64,000 nt of DNA from Sorangium cellulosum So0157-2 (GTDB lineage: Bacteria; Myxococcota_A; Polyangia; Polyangiales; Polyangiaceae), in NCBI RefSeq assembly GCF_000418325.1, contig NC_021658.1:8198001-8262000 (forward strand), read 5' to 3'. Position numbers and translations under genes: made by a program. Numbering within the stretch: position 1 is the first letter of the stretch; each line of letters begins with the position of its first letter. This document shows positions 55,886 through 64,000 of the stretch, piece after piece. The notes under the pieces were generated by a model, which saw only the letters and a program-made list of their open reading frames with translations, did no database searches and was not told the DNA's origin.

Positions 55886-56956
55886 TCACGCCGCGCCGGA
55901 CGGCGGCGGCCCGAACCCCGGCGGCGCCCCGAACCCCGGCGGTGCCCCGAACCCCGGCGGTGCCCCGAACCCCGTAGGCGGCCCCCACCCGGGCGGCGGC
56001 GGCGGCACCGGGCCGAGCACCTCCATCCAGGCCGTGCTCTCCACCCACGCCGCCAGGTAGGGCGCGCTCGCCCCGCGCCGCTGGAGCAGCACCAGGAACG
56101 GCGCCGTTACCCAGAACGACCGAGGTGGCGGCCCGTACGAGCCCAGGATCGCCTCCGCCGTCGCTCCGGCGCCGCCCTCGTTCAGGTGGAACTGCACCCG
56201 CTGCTTCGCCTCGTCGAAGCGCACCCCGCTCAGCTCCTCGCCGATCAGGGGCCGCCCCTCGAGCTCCCTGAAGCGCTCCTCCAGGTCGAGCTTCAGCCTG
56301 GGAATCACGAGCGGCTCGTCCGCGGCCAGCTGCCGCGCATCGCCGCGGAGCCGGTCGAGCCTGCCCAGCGCCCCGGCCACCGTCGCCGCCAGCGTCTCCG
56401 CCGGCGCCACCTGCGCGACGAGCACGCGGCTGTCCGGATCGTCCGCGACGAGCTCGATCACGAAATCCCCCGGCGCCGCCCAGTCGTGCACGACGACCTG
56501 CGACCTGCGCGCCGGGTCCGCGCCGAACGGGTTGCCGTCCAGCCCGAAGGCGCGCACCCGCGAGTCCTTGAACGTCCCTTCCCGCACCGCGAACCTCGTC
56601 TCGAACTTCAAGACCTTGCTCAGGTAGCCGTAGGCCACCAGCGCGTCGGCCGGCACCGCGTCCGGCAGGTAGTGCGGCTTCGCGTCGGGGAACTTCGAGA
56701 AGAGCTCGGCCCGCAGGGCCTCCACGACGCCCTCCCCGCCGAACCCGGCGCCCGACACGCTCCACGCCGGGTCCACCACCTCGGCCCCGAGCGTCGCCGC
56801 GTTCAGCGCGTCGGCCAGGGCCGGCTGCGGATCCATGTGGATCGGGCCGAACCTCGCCCGCAGCCGCTCCCAGGCGAGCGCGAACGCGGCACAGAACACG
56901 AGATCATCGTGGGACGATGAGAGCGGCGTGGACAGGCTGGCGCAAACAGACGGCAT
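55886..56956 (-). CDS. Serpin-like protein, putative immunity partner of the RHS toxin
   Basis: 356 residues from ATG 56956, with GAGG upstream and only 13 bp after the RHS stop. I read it as a divergent serpin. Serpin-like blocks are YGYLSKVLKFETRFA, DFVIELVADDPDSRVLVAQV, LVIPRLKLDLEERFRELEGR, the hinge VQFHLNEGGAGATAEA (253-269) and FWVTAPFLVLLQ (281-292), the counterpart of the serpin signature. Glu260 of the hinge to Phe287 of the PF motif spans 28 positions, against 29 in alpha-1-antitrypsin, so loop length is near canonical; Tyr274/Gly275 align with P1. The C-terminus carries four GFGAPP repeats. No signal peptide: it should be cytosolic, as immunity proteins are. Profile search is needed to confirm. 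Confidence 0.62.
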   Translation of the reverse strand: MPSVCASLSTPLSSSHDDLVFCAAFALAWERLRARFGPIHMDPQPALADALNAATLGAEVVDPAWSVSGAGFGGEGVVEALRAELFSKFPDAKPHYLPDAVPADALVAYGYLSKVLKFETRFAVREGTFKDSRVRAFGLDGNPFGADPARRSQVVVHDWAAPGDFVIELVADDPDSRVLVAQVAPAETLAATVAGALGRLDRLRGDARQLAADEPLVIPRLKLDLEERFRELEGRPLIGEELSGVRFDEAKQRVQFHLNEGGAGATAEAILGSYGPPPRSFWVTAPFLVLLQRRGASAPYLAAWVESTAWMEVLGPVPPPPPGWGPPTGFGAPPGFGAPPGFGAPPGFGPPPSGAA

Positions 56957-56969
56957 GAGACCTCGATGG

Positions 56970-59900
56970 TTAGGGGCGGCGGGTGAAGGGCTGCATCGTG
57001 CCGCCAGCGCCAGCGACCGTGACGCCCGGGATCGTGGGGTGGTCGAACATCTTGGCGCCGACGCAGCCCACCGTGGTCGCGCCGGTCGCGTTCGCCACCG
57101 ACTGCGCGATCGAGCCCCCCGGCTGGCCGGGGGGATCCGTGCCGCCATGGCAGACCGTCATGTGGATGTTGCGGCCCGTGAAGCCGGCGCCCCGGATGCT
57201 GCTCGCGAGCTGCTGGCCGGTCATCGTCGACCCGGTGAAGTTACCGCCCCGATCCGCGTAGTGGATCGTCCCGGGCGATCCGTGCCCGTAGACGTAGAGA
57301 TCGTTATCGTTGGCGAGCGCCCTCGGATTCCCGAGCTCGCTATAATGCACGATCCGGTGCCCCGTGGCCCACGCGCGCGCGTTCGCGCCGTACACGCATT
57401 GTGGGTCGTCGCTCAAGAGCAGGATGACGAGGCCGAGCGGATCGACCCACAGCGTGACGTTGGGCACGAACGCCAGCTCGAACATCGAGGCGTCGATCCA
57501 GAGCGGGTCCGGCGTGGTGAAGGTGCCGAGCTCCTGGGCGTAGTACCTGGCGCGGTGGTAGGTGAGCCCCGTGAGCTCGTCATGGCGCTGCCCGGCGAAC
57601 CGGATCGCCGTGAACGGCCCCTCCTGCCGGGTGACCCCGCCGAAGGCGCCCAGATCCTGGCCTGTCGCGGCGCCGGTCGGGTCGACCGTCAGCCAGGGCG
57701 TCGCGGTCGCGTCGGTGACGACGCTCCTCCACGGGCCCGCGGCGCTGCCCTCCAGCAGCGGGGTGATCTCGTCGTCGGCGAACACCCGCCGCACCGACGC
57801 CCCGCTGCTGCTCACCTCCTCGACCTGGGTCTGGTCGTCCCAGCCGAACCACGTGCTCCCCCCGTCGCTCCGCACCTCGCCGAGCCGCCGGTTGAACGCG
57901 TCGACGTGGTACTGGACGACGAGCCCGTCGCCCCGCGTCGCGCGCGCGAGCGCGTCGAGCCCGTCGTACTCGTAGGTCCAGCCCGCGGAGCCGCCCTCGG
58001 GCGCGCGCGACGCGAGCCGCCCCTGCGCGTCCCAGGTGAAGGCGACGCCGGCCGCGCGGAGCAGGCGACCGCCCGGCCCCACGCGATCCTCTCCGGAGCG
58101 CAGCGGCGTGCCGTTCGGATCGTACCGGATCTGCTCCTGGGCCCCGAGGCCGCTCACCGCGAGCGGCCGCCCGAACACGTCGAGCTCGTACGTGCGCACG
58201 CCCGCGGCGCTGTCGATGATCTGCTCGATCGGGCCGGTCTTGCTCCAGACGTAGCGGCGCGCGCGGACGGGCCTCCCCGCGGCGTCCTCCAGCGCCGTGG
58301 CGACCGGGCGCCCCTGGGTGTCGCGCTCCGTGCGGATCGCGTACCCGCCCTCGCGGACGCGCGCCGTCTCCTTTCCGAGGGCGTCGACCTCGCGCAGGAT
58401 CCGCTCGACGCCGGCCGCCGACTCGACCGTGATGGATTCGACATCGCTGCTCGGCCCGCGGCCCACCTGGACCTGCCAGCCCGTGGAGTAGCGCTTCGCG
58501 GTGGCCCAGCCCTTCGCGTCGAACGCCCGCTCCACCCGGTACCGCCAGCCCCCGACCCGCTGCTCCTCGCGCACGATGCGCCCCGCGGCGTCGCGCTCGA
58601 GGAGCACCTCGGTCGCGCCGCGCGTGCCGCGGCGGACGAAGCCGCGGTCGTCGTAGTCGAGCGTGGTCACGACGTCGCCGTCCTCCCGCCGGATCACGTC
58701 GCCGCAGGCGTCGTAGGCGATCTTCCGGACCGTCGCCCCGGCCACCTCGGCGCGCACGATGCGGCCGCGCGCGTCGTGCTCGTAGGTCGTCTCCACGCCC
58801 GAGAACGTCCTCGTCCGGATCACGCGGCCGCAGGCGTCGCGCTCGATGGTGAGCGACTCGCCGGCCGGGTTCCTGACCCAGGCGAGCCGCCCCCGCGCGT
58901 CGTAGCCGAACCGGTACCGGGCGCCGTCCGCCTGCACCTCCTCCACCACGAGGTGCCCGACGTAGCGCGCCGACGACACGCCGCCGCCCGGATGGCGCGT
59001 CGACACGGGGCGGCGCGCGTCGTTGAACGCCCGCTCGGTGACCACGCCGCCCGGCGCCCGGACGCGCACCGGCAGGCCGCGGCTGTCGTAATCGAGCTCG
59101 TAGACGGCGCCGCCGGGCATCTCGACGCGGACCAGCTGACCGAAGAGGTCGTGCGTGTACCGCGCCGTCCCGCCGCCGGGCAGCGTCCGCGCGGCGAGGT
59201 TCCCGTGCGCGTCGTGCTCGAGGGACTCGACCGTGCCGTCGGGCGCGACGATGGCGATCACCTGCCCGCGCCGGTCGTGCTCGTACCGCGTCGTCGCCCC
59301 GAGCGGGTCCGCGCGCTCGAGCACCTCCCCGTGATCGCCGACCGTGAAGGCATAGCGAGCGCCCGCCGGATCGCGCACCTCGACGATGGCGCCGTCCTCG
59401 CGGCGCTTCAGGCTGAACGAGCGGCCCATCGCGTCGGTGAACGACGCGAGCCGGCCCCTCGCGTCGTAGGTGCTCCGCTCGGTCCCGTCCGACGTGGTGG
59501 AGCGGACGACCTGGCCGACGGCGTTGTACGACAGGTCCTTTTGCTGGCCTACCGGGTCCTGATATCGCTCCACGAGGCCGAGCGCGTTTCCCTTGTAGCG
59601 AAACCTGTAGCCGAGGCCGTCGATGACCGTGGTCTCGTGAGGCCCGGGCCCGTACTCGAAGCGCATGTGGAAGAGGCCCTTGGGCCGCGCCGCCATCGAG
59701 GCTTCCGGCGCGCCGATCTCCTGGAGGGCGTCGGCGCCCTCGAGGTCGCCCCAGGTCTCCACGCAGCGCCGCTCCCCCGAGACGTCGGCGTACACGAAGT
59801 GATATCGGAGGCCGCCCGGCTGCTGCTCCAGGACGAGGTAATGCTCGTCGTCGTACGCGTACCGCGTCTCCACGCCGCCGGCGTCGATCGCGCGGACGAG

Positions 59901-61043
59901 GTCTCCGTTGGTGTCGAGCTCGTACGTCACGAGGCGCTTCGTGTGCTCCACGCCGTCCGCGCCGGTCGCGGCGACCCACCAGCTCTTGAGCTGGCCCTCT
60001 CGGACGAGCCACGCCCGGCGCCCGACCGAGTCGACGATCTGAACGACCTCGCGCTCGTCCCAGGCGACCTCCGCGAGGTTGCCGGCGCGGTCGCGCAGCT
60101 CGGCGAGGCGGAAGGTGCCGGGCGCGGGCCCGCGCCGGAGGACGCGGAGGACGCCGTCGTCGAGATCCACGACGAGCGCGTCGCCGTCCCAGAACACGCG
60201 CCGTCCGAAGGGGAGCAGCACCTCGACGTCGCTCGGCGGGACGGCGAGGGTCGTGGACCGGAGGGTCTCGTCGATGAGGGTGAGCCGGTCGTCCTGGATC
60301 TCGGCCTGCCACCCGAGGGCGTGGGACCAGCCGCGGCCGATGCCGCACTCCCGCAGGACCGAGGAGGTGCGGTAGGTGCGGATCCAGCGGACCGGCAGCG
60401 GTCCGGGCAGGAGGAAATCGGTCTCCGGCGGCGTGAACATGGCGCCGGTCACGACGTCGACCGGGTGCCCCGCGGCGGCCTGGCCGTCGGCGCCCGGCGC
60501 TGCGGGCGGGCTGGGCGGCCCCGCGCCCTGGTTGCTCCCGCCGCCGCCGCCGCCGGCGTTGCTCCCGCCCTGCGGCCCGCCGCCGCCCGGCCCGCCGGCG
60601 CCGCCGCCGCCGCCGCCCCCTCCCCCGCCGCCGCCGCCCGCGCCGCTCGCGCTCGCGCCGGCGCCGACGGTGATCGACTTGTTCATCTGCCCCATGCTGC
60701 CGGTGATGCCGGCCATGCCGAGCTCGATGAGCACGTTGGGCGCGCCGAGCCAGGGGAAGCAAGGGCCGCCGGTGTTGAGGCTGACGACCTCCTTCAGCGT
60801 GCCTGGCTCGTTGCCGTGACAGGCCTTCATGCAGCCGCCCACGGTGAGGATCTTGGCGCCCTCGATCTTGGTGCGCATGCACGGATCGATGATCCCCTCC
60901 GCGACGGTGCCCATCGTGGGATACGGGATCGGCAGCGGGCTCGGGGCGGCCGGCGTGAGGCACACGCTCACGGCCATTCCGGTCATCTGGTGACCCGATT
61001 TCTCCGTGATGGTGTCCATGTGGAGCGCGGTGACCTTGCCCAT
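56970..61043 (-). CDS. PAAR-like/RHS polymorphic toxin with cysteine-peptidase-like tip
   Basis: 1357 residues from ATG 61043. Residues 1-120 resemble the PAAR-like DUF4150 spike tip (CLTPAAPSPLPIPYPTMGTV, GGPCFPWLGAPNVLIELGMA). A poly-Gly/Ala/Pro linker (about 125-200) leads to the RHS shell: DVVTGAMFTPPETDFLLPGP, WIRTYRTS, dozens of YD repeats (RYAYDDEHY, YDARGRLASFTDAMGRSF), and the end-of-core motif WVDPLGL near 1200. The final ~152 residues are the toxin: DNDLYVYGHGSPGTIHY (His1254) and NIHMTVCHGGTDPPGQPGGS (Cys1298). This His-Gly/Cys dyad 44 residues apart matches clan CD peptidases (caspases, C80 toxin proteases). Delivery by a type VI system is the usual route. The next gene downstream is the likely immunity gene. 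Confidence 0.85.
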   Translation of the reverse strand: MGKVTALHMDTITEKSGHQMTGMAVSVCLTPAAPSPLPIPYPTMGTVAEGIIDPCMRTKIEGAKILTVGGCMKACHGNEPGTLKEVVSLNTGGPCFPWLGAPNVLIELGMAGITGSMGQMNKSITVGAGASASGAGGGGGGGGGGGGGAGGPGGGGPQGGSNAGGGGGGSNQGAGPPSPPAAPGADGQAAAGHPVDVVTGAMFTPPETDFLLPGPLPVRWIRTYRTSSVLRECGIGRGWSHALGWQAEIQDDRLTLIDETLRSTTLAVPPSDVEVLLPFGRRVFWDGDALVVDLDDGVLRVLRRGPAPGTFRLAELRDRAGNLAEVAWDEREVVQIVDSVGRRAWLVREGQLKSWWVAATGADGVEHTKRLVTYELDTNGDLVRAIDAGGVETRYAYDDEHYLVLEQQPGGLRYHFVYADVSGERRCVETWGDLEGADALQEIGAPEASMAARPKGLFHMRFEYGPGPHETTVIDGLGYRFRYKGNALGLVERYQDPVGQQKDLSYNAVGQVVRSTTSDGTERSTYDARGRLASFTDAMGRSFSLKRREDGAIVEVRDPAGARYAFTVGDHGEVLERADPLGATTRYEHDRRGQVIAIVAPDGTVESLEHDAHGNLAARTLPGGGTARYTHDLFGQLVRVEMPGGAVYELDYDSRGLPVRVRAPGGVVTERAFNDARRPVSTRHPGGGVSSARYVGHLVVEEVQADGARYRFGYDARGRLAWVRNPAGESLTIERDACGRVIRTRTFSGVETTYEHDARGRIVRAEVAGATVRKIAYDACGDVIRREDGDVVTTLDYDDRGFVRRGTRGATEVLLERDAAGRIVREEQRVGGWRYRVERAFDAKGWATAKRYSTGWQVQVGRGPSSDVESITVESAAGVERILREVDALGKETARVREGGYAIRTERDTQGRPVATALEDAAGRPVRARRYVWSKTGPIEQIIDSAAGVRTYELDVFGRPLAVSGLGAQEQIRYDPNGTPLRSGEDRVGPGGRLLRAAGVAFTWDAQGRLASRAPEGGSAGWTYEYDGLDALARATRGDGLVVQYHVDAFNRRLGEVRSDGGSTWFGWDDQTQVEEVSSSGASVRRVFADDEITPLLEGSAAGPWRSVVTDATATPWLTVDPTGAATGQDLGAFGGVTRQEGPFTAIRFAGQRHDELTGLTYHRARYYAQELGTFTTPDPLWIDASMFELAFVPNVTLWVDPLGLVILLLSDDPQCVYGANARAWATGHRIVHYSELGNPRALANDNDLYVYGHGSPGTIHYADRGGNFTGSTMTGQQLASSIRGAGFTGRNIHMTVCHGGTDPPGQPGGSIAQSVANATGATTVGCVGAKMFDHPTIPGVTVAGAGGTMQPFTRRP

Positions 61044-61369
61044 GGCCGCGCGAGGATCGCACGCGGGGACCGGCCCTTCAAGGGGACGCGGGGCCGGCCC
61101 GATTCGGCGTGACGCGACGGCTCGAGACGTCGCCGCATTCGCGTCGCGACGACGTAGCGCCGCCGGCGCGGCGCGTGAGGACGCGCGCGCGCGCTTCGCG
61201 GCGCAGGTGGTCTCCGCGCTGGACGAGCGCGATCTTGATGACTTCGATCGCATTACCTACAGGCTGTTCGCGGCGTTCGGCGCCCCTCCCGCCCCGACGA
61301 GGCGGTGCGCAGCGACGAGCCTCGCCCGGGGCGCCCCTCCCGCCCCCAACCACGAAGGAAGACTCGCCC
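61044..61369. other. Divergent intergenic region
   Basis: 326 bp between the RHS gene and gap. No gene is recognised. TTGATG at about 61232 with TACAGG 17 bp later is a weak promoter candidate for gap. Confidence 0.35.
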
Positions 61370-62386
61370 ATGAGCAAGAGGATCGCGATCAACGGTTTCG
61401 GGCGCATCGGGCGCTGCATCGTGCGCGCCCTGTCGCAGCGCGGCGTTTCGGACATCGAGCTTTCGGCGCTCAACGACATGGCGAGCCCCGAGACGCTGGC
61501 TCACCTCTACAACTACGACACGGTGCACGGCCGCGCCGAGCGGCGCGCGGTCGCCGCCGACGGGCGCTTGCTGATCGACGAGCGCCCCGTCCGCGTGCTC
61601 GCAGAAAAGGATCCGGCCAAGCTCCCGTGGCGCGAGCTCGGCGTGGACATCGTGCTCGAGTGCACAGGTGTGTTCACCGATCGCGACAAGGCGGCCGCGC
61701 ACCTCGCGGCCGGCGCGCGCAAGGTGATCATCGGCGCCCCCGCCAAGGGCCACGACGCGACGATCGTGCTCGGCGTCAACACCGAGGAGTACGACGGCTC
61801 GGCGCACACCGTCCTGTCGTGCGGCTCCTGCACCACCAACTGCCTCGCCCCCGTGGCCAAGGTGCTGCTCGACGCCTTCGGCCTCGAGCGCGGGCTGATG
61901 ACGACCACGCACGCTTACACCAACGATCAGGTCCTCTTGGACGTGCCGCACCGCAAGGGCGACTTGCGCCGCGCCCGCGCGGCCGCGCAGAACATCGTGC
62001 CCACCTCGTCCGGCGCCGCCAAGGCGCTCAGCGAGTGCCTGCCGGCGCTCGCCGGCAGGTTCGACGGGCTGTCGATGCGGGTGCCCACGATGGACGTCTC
62101 CGTCGTGGATCTCACGTTCGAGAGCACCCGGCCGCTCACGAAGGACGCGATCCATGCGGCCATGAAGCGCGCCAGCGAGGGTCCGCTGCGCGGCATCCTC
62201 GGCTACACCGAAGAGCCGCTCGTCTCCAGCGACTACCTGGGCGATCCTCGCTCGTCGATCTTCGACGCGACGCTCACGCAGGTGATGGGGGACCGCTTCG
62301 CGAAGGTGTTCGCCTGGTACGACAACGAGTGGGGCTTCTCCAACCGGATGGTGGAGCTCGCCCAGCTCGTGGCGGCGAAGCTCTGA
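61370..62386 (+). CDS. gap: Type I glyceraldehyde-3-phosphate dehydrogenase
   Basis: 338 residues from ATG 61370 with AAGGAAG 8 bp upstream. It carries out the phosphorylating oxidation of glyceraldehyde-3-phosphate. NAD site: KRIAINGFGRIGRCIVRALS and ALND (Asp36, favouring NAD). Active site: LSCGSCTTNCLAPVAKVLLD with Cys154, and TTTHAYTNDQ with the general-base His. Phosphate-binding TSSGAAKA and the C-terminal WYDNEWGFSNRMVELA are intact. Some type I enzymes act on erythrose-4-phosphate (Epd), but the sequence reads as a standard GapA. Confidence 0.95.
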   Translation: MSKRIAINGFGRIGRCIVRALSQRGVSDIELSALNDMASPETLAHLYNYDTVHGRAERRAVAADGRLLIDERPVRVLAEKDPAKLPWRELGVDIVLECTGVFTDRDKAAAHLAAGARKVIIGAPAKGHDATIVLGVNTEEYDGSAHTVLSCGSCTTNCLAPVAKVLLDAFGLERGLMTTTHAYTNDQVLLDVPHRKGDLRRARAAAQNIVPTSSGAAKALSECLPALAGRFDGLSMRVPTMDVSVVDLTFESTRPLTKDAIHAAMKRASEGPLRGILGYTEEPLVSSDYLGDPRSSIFDATLTQVMGDRFAKVFAWYDNEWGFSNRMVELAQLVAAKL

Positions 62387-62465
62387 AGCTCGCCTCGGCG
62401 GTGGCGACGATCGCTCTTCGTCGGTAAGCTTCGCGCCAATCCGGTCCACAAGGAGGCTGCTCCCG

Positions 62466-62930
62466 ATGAAGAAGATCGACATCTCTCAGGCCCCGACGCG
62501 CCTCGGCACCGCATATCCGGCGCCGTACGACGCCCCGTGCCGCGAGCGGGCGCGGTGGCGGCTCGGCAAGGCGGCGGGGCTGACGCAGTTCGGCGTCAAC
62601 CTGCTTCGCCTGCCGCCCGGCCAGTGGTCGAGCCAGCGGCACTGGCACCATTCAGAAGACGAGTTCGTCATGGTGCTGGAAGGCGAGGTGGTGCTGGTCA
62701 CGGACGGGGGCGAAGAGGTGCTGCGCGCGGGCGACTGCGCCGGGTTCCGCGCGGGAGATCCCGACGGACACCACCTCCAGAACCGCTCGGATCGCGAGGC
62801 CGTGCTCCTGGAGGTCGGCGCGAGCATCCCCGGCGATGTGGCCGAGTACCCCGACATCGACCTGCGAGCCCTGCCCGACGGCTACGTCCGCAAGGACGGG
62901 ACGCCTCATGGCGGCAAGAGGGTGCGCTGA
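62466..62930 (+). CDS. Cupin-domain protein
   Basis: 154 residues. The conserved double-stranded barrel contains HWHHSEDEFVMVLEGEVVLV (metal-ligand His-x-His and Glu) and GDCAGFRAGDPDGHHLQNRS (third His). It resembles the stand-alone cupin_2 proteins that often act as small isomerases, sensors or dioxygenases. AAGGAGG lies upstream. It follows gap by 79 bp; functional link unknown. Confidence 0.85.
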   Translation: MKKIDISQAPTRLGTAYPAPYDAPCRERARWRLGKAAGLTQFGVNLLRLPPGQWSSQRHWHHSEDEFVMVLEGEVVLVTDGGEEVLRAGDCAGFRAGDPDGHHLQNRSDREAVLLEVGASIPGDVAEYPDIDLRALPDGYVRKDGTPHGGKRVR

Positions 62931-63226
62931 CACAGCGCGATGCTCGGATCATGAGCGACGTGGACACGGGGCCCGCGCGCCTGGCTCGCCGCTGCCGGCG
63001 ACACTGCATCTCGCTCACATCCAGCGACCATCGCCGCCTCGGTGCGCGCCCTGGATACATGAATATCTTCAACGATCGCAGATCGTGATCAAAGCACCGT
63101 TTCCCGGGCATACTCCCCGATGCGCGGGGCTACCCGCTCCGCGCGTAAAACGCTGACGTAAGATTCTTACTTGAGCATCTTTGCCGATTACCTTGCGGCT
63201 CACCTGGCCGCTCCAAGGAGAAATTT

Positions 63227-64000
63227 ATGCGTCTTACCAGCTTGCTGGGCTACGGTTCGGTCTCGCTCGCCTGCTTCCTCTTTGCTTGTGTCGGGGATCC
63301 CTACGGCGAGGGCGACGAGATGGAATCGCTGGAGGGCGATCTCAGCAGCGCGGACTCGGTGTTCGAGGCGGACCTCGCGCTCCAGTCGCAGTGGTCGACG
63401 GGGTACTGCGCGAACGTGACCGTCAAGAACACGACCAACAACACGACCCGGACGACCACCACCGCCTGGGGCATGACCGTCGCGCTCAACGGCTCCACCG
63501 TGAGCAACGCGTGGGGCGCGCGCACGACGTCGTCGGGCGGGCAGCTCGTCGCCTCGAACGAGACCTACAACGGCACGCTGGCCCCGGGAGCGACGACGAG
63601 CTGGGGCTTCTGCGCGAACGGCACCGGCAGGCCGTCGCTCGTGTCCGTCAACGGCAGCGGGACCGGCGGCTCGACCTCGGCGAGCTCCAGCAGCAGCAGC
63701 AGCGCGTCGAGCAGCAGCTCCTCGGCCAGCTCCGGCGCGGGCGGCAGCGGCGGCGCGGGCGGCGCAGGGGGCTCCGGCGGCGCGGGGGGCAGCGGCGGCG
63801 CAGGCGGCAGCGGCGGTAGCACGGGCGGGAGCTCGGGGCTCCCGGTCCCGCCTGGCGGCGGCGTGCCGAAGCCGACCGGCTCGCCCGGCAACCTGGTCGT
63901 GCTCAACTGGGCGGGGTTCCAGGGCGCCGTCTCGTACACCTTCGATGACTCGAACTCGAGCCAGATCCAGAACTACGACCAGCTGAACGCGCTCGACGTG
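63227..64000 (+). CDS. CBM2-containing polysaccharide deacetylase lipoprotein (3' end off the right edge)
   Basis: 258 codons to the window edge, from ATG 63227 with AAGGAG 6 bp upstream. The signal peptide MRLTSLLGYGSVSLACFLFA has a lipobox LFAC, followed by an acidic spacer. Residues about 50-135 match a CBM2 cellulose-binding module: QSQWSTGYCANVTVKNTTNN, WGMTVALNGSTVSNAWGA and SWGFCANGTGRP, with paired Cys. A long Ser/Gly linker follows. The last part begins VVLNWAGFQGAVSYTFDDSN, the first motif (Thr-Phe-Asp-Asp) of CE4 polysaccharide deacetylases. It would bind cellulose and remove N- or O-acetyl groups from xylan or chitin-type polymers at the cell surface. Confidence 0.82.
   Translation, partial: MRLTSLLGYGSVSLACFLFACVGDPYGEGDEMESLEGDLSSADSVFEADLALQSQWSTGYCANVTVKNTTNNTTRTTTTAWGMTVALNGSTVSNAWGARTTSSGGQLVASNETYNGTLAPGATTSWGFCANGTGRPSLVSVNGSGTGGSTSASSSSSSSASSSSSSASSGAGGSGGAGGAGGSGGAGGSGGAGGSGGSTGGSSGLPVPPGGGVPKPTGSPGNLVVLNWAGFQGAVSYTFDDSNSSQIQNYDQLNALDV

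Noticed and set aside
55912..55975. 18-bp GFGAPP repeats as an independent element
   Set aside because: They lie in frame at the C-terminus of the serpin-like gene and are simply part of its low-complexity tail.
56835..61112. A 1425-codon plus-strand open frame opposite the RHS gene
   Set aside because: It is the antisense of the RHS gene. In this high-GC DNA the opposite frames stay open by chance, and its product is only low-complexity Arg/Ala/Pro without any domain.

Overview
The window is chromosomal DNA from a very GC-rich bacterium, most likely a myxobacterium of the Polyangiales (Sorangium/Polyangium type). The signs are third codon positions that are almost all G or C, many lipoproteins with Ser/Gly/Pro-rich linkers, eukaryote-like Ser/Thr kinases with ATPase and TPR regions, a TIGR02265-like protein, a DUF6748-like lipoprotein, and a CBM2-polysaccharide deacetylase fitting a cellulose-degrading soil predator. 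No rRNA, tRNA, CRISPR array or transposase was seen.

Layout. 1-3113: a TolC-type outer-membrane protein (cut by the left edge) divergent from a CpxR/CpxA-like two-component pair. 3226-5276: an overlapping AAA ATPase and TOPRIM-like pair, a candidate defence module, followed by a P450 gene with its middle deleted. 6386-14069: a bestrophin-like membrane protein, a DUF2252 protein, a secreted tannase/feruloyl-esterase lipoprotein, eutC with a decayed eutB end, a 42-bp-period repeat field, an unknown protein and a DUF6748-like lipoprotein. 14698-24345: an APH-fold kinase, a zinc-ribbon protein, ppnP, a 1287-residue kinase/ATPase/TPR regulator, a divergent small kinase and a glycosyltransferase. 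24428-29829: housekeeping genes rlmN, biotin carboxylase, a phosphohexomutase and a convergent HemQ-like protein, with two stem-loops between the last two. 30311-32906: TIGR02265-like protein, heme-oxygenase-fold protein and CheY-like regulator, with a large hairpin at the regulator's end. 33153-38392: a tight minus-strand amino-acid and cell-wall cluster (hom, murI, aroC, fused aroK-aroB). 38449-40383: a single-chain fusion of the type VI sheath proteins TssB and TssC. 41090-55673: accessory metabolism (FAD monooxygenase, ribA, PAP2 phosphatase, two TetR loci, acyl-CoA-dehydrogenase-fold enzyme, APH kinase, GST, methyltransferase, MBL hydrolase, acetyl-esterase lipoprotein). 55886-61043: a PAAR-like/RHS polymorphic toxin and its downstream partner. 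61370-64000: gap, a cupin and the start of the CBM2-deacetylase.

The most interesting locus is 55886-61043. The RHS protein ends in a ~152-residue domain with a His-Gly...Cys-His-Gly-Gly arrangement 44 residues apart, like clan CD (caspase/C80-type) cysteine peptidases. The gene in the usual immunity position 13 bp downstream has a serpin-like hinge and reactive loop of nearly canonical length. A serpin-type immunity protein for a caspase-like secreted effector would be an unusual toxin-antitoxin logic. Both fold assignments come from reading motifs only and need profile and structure comparison.
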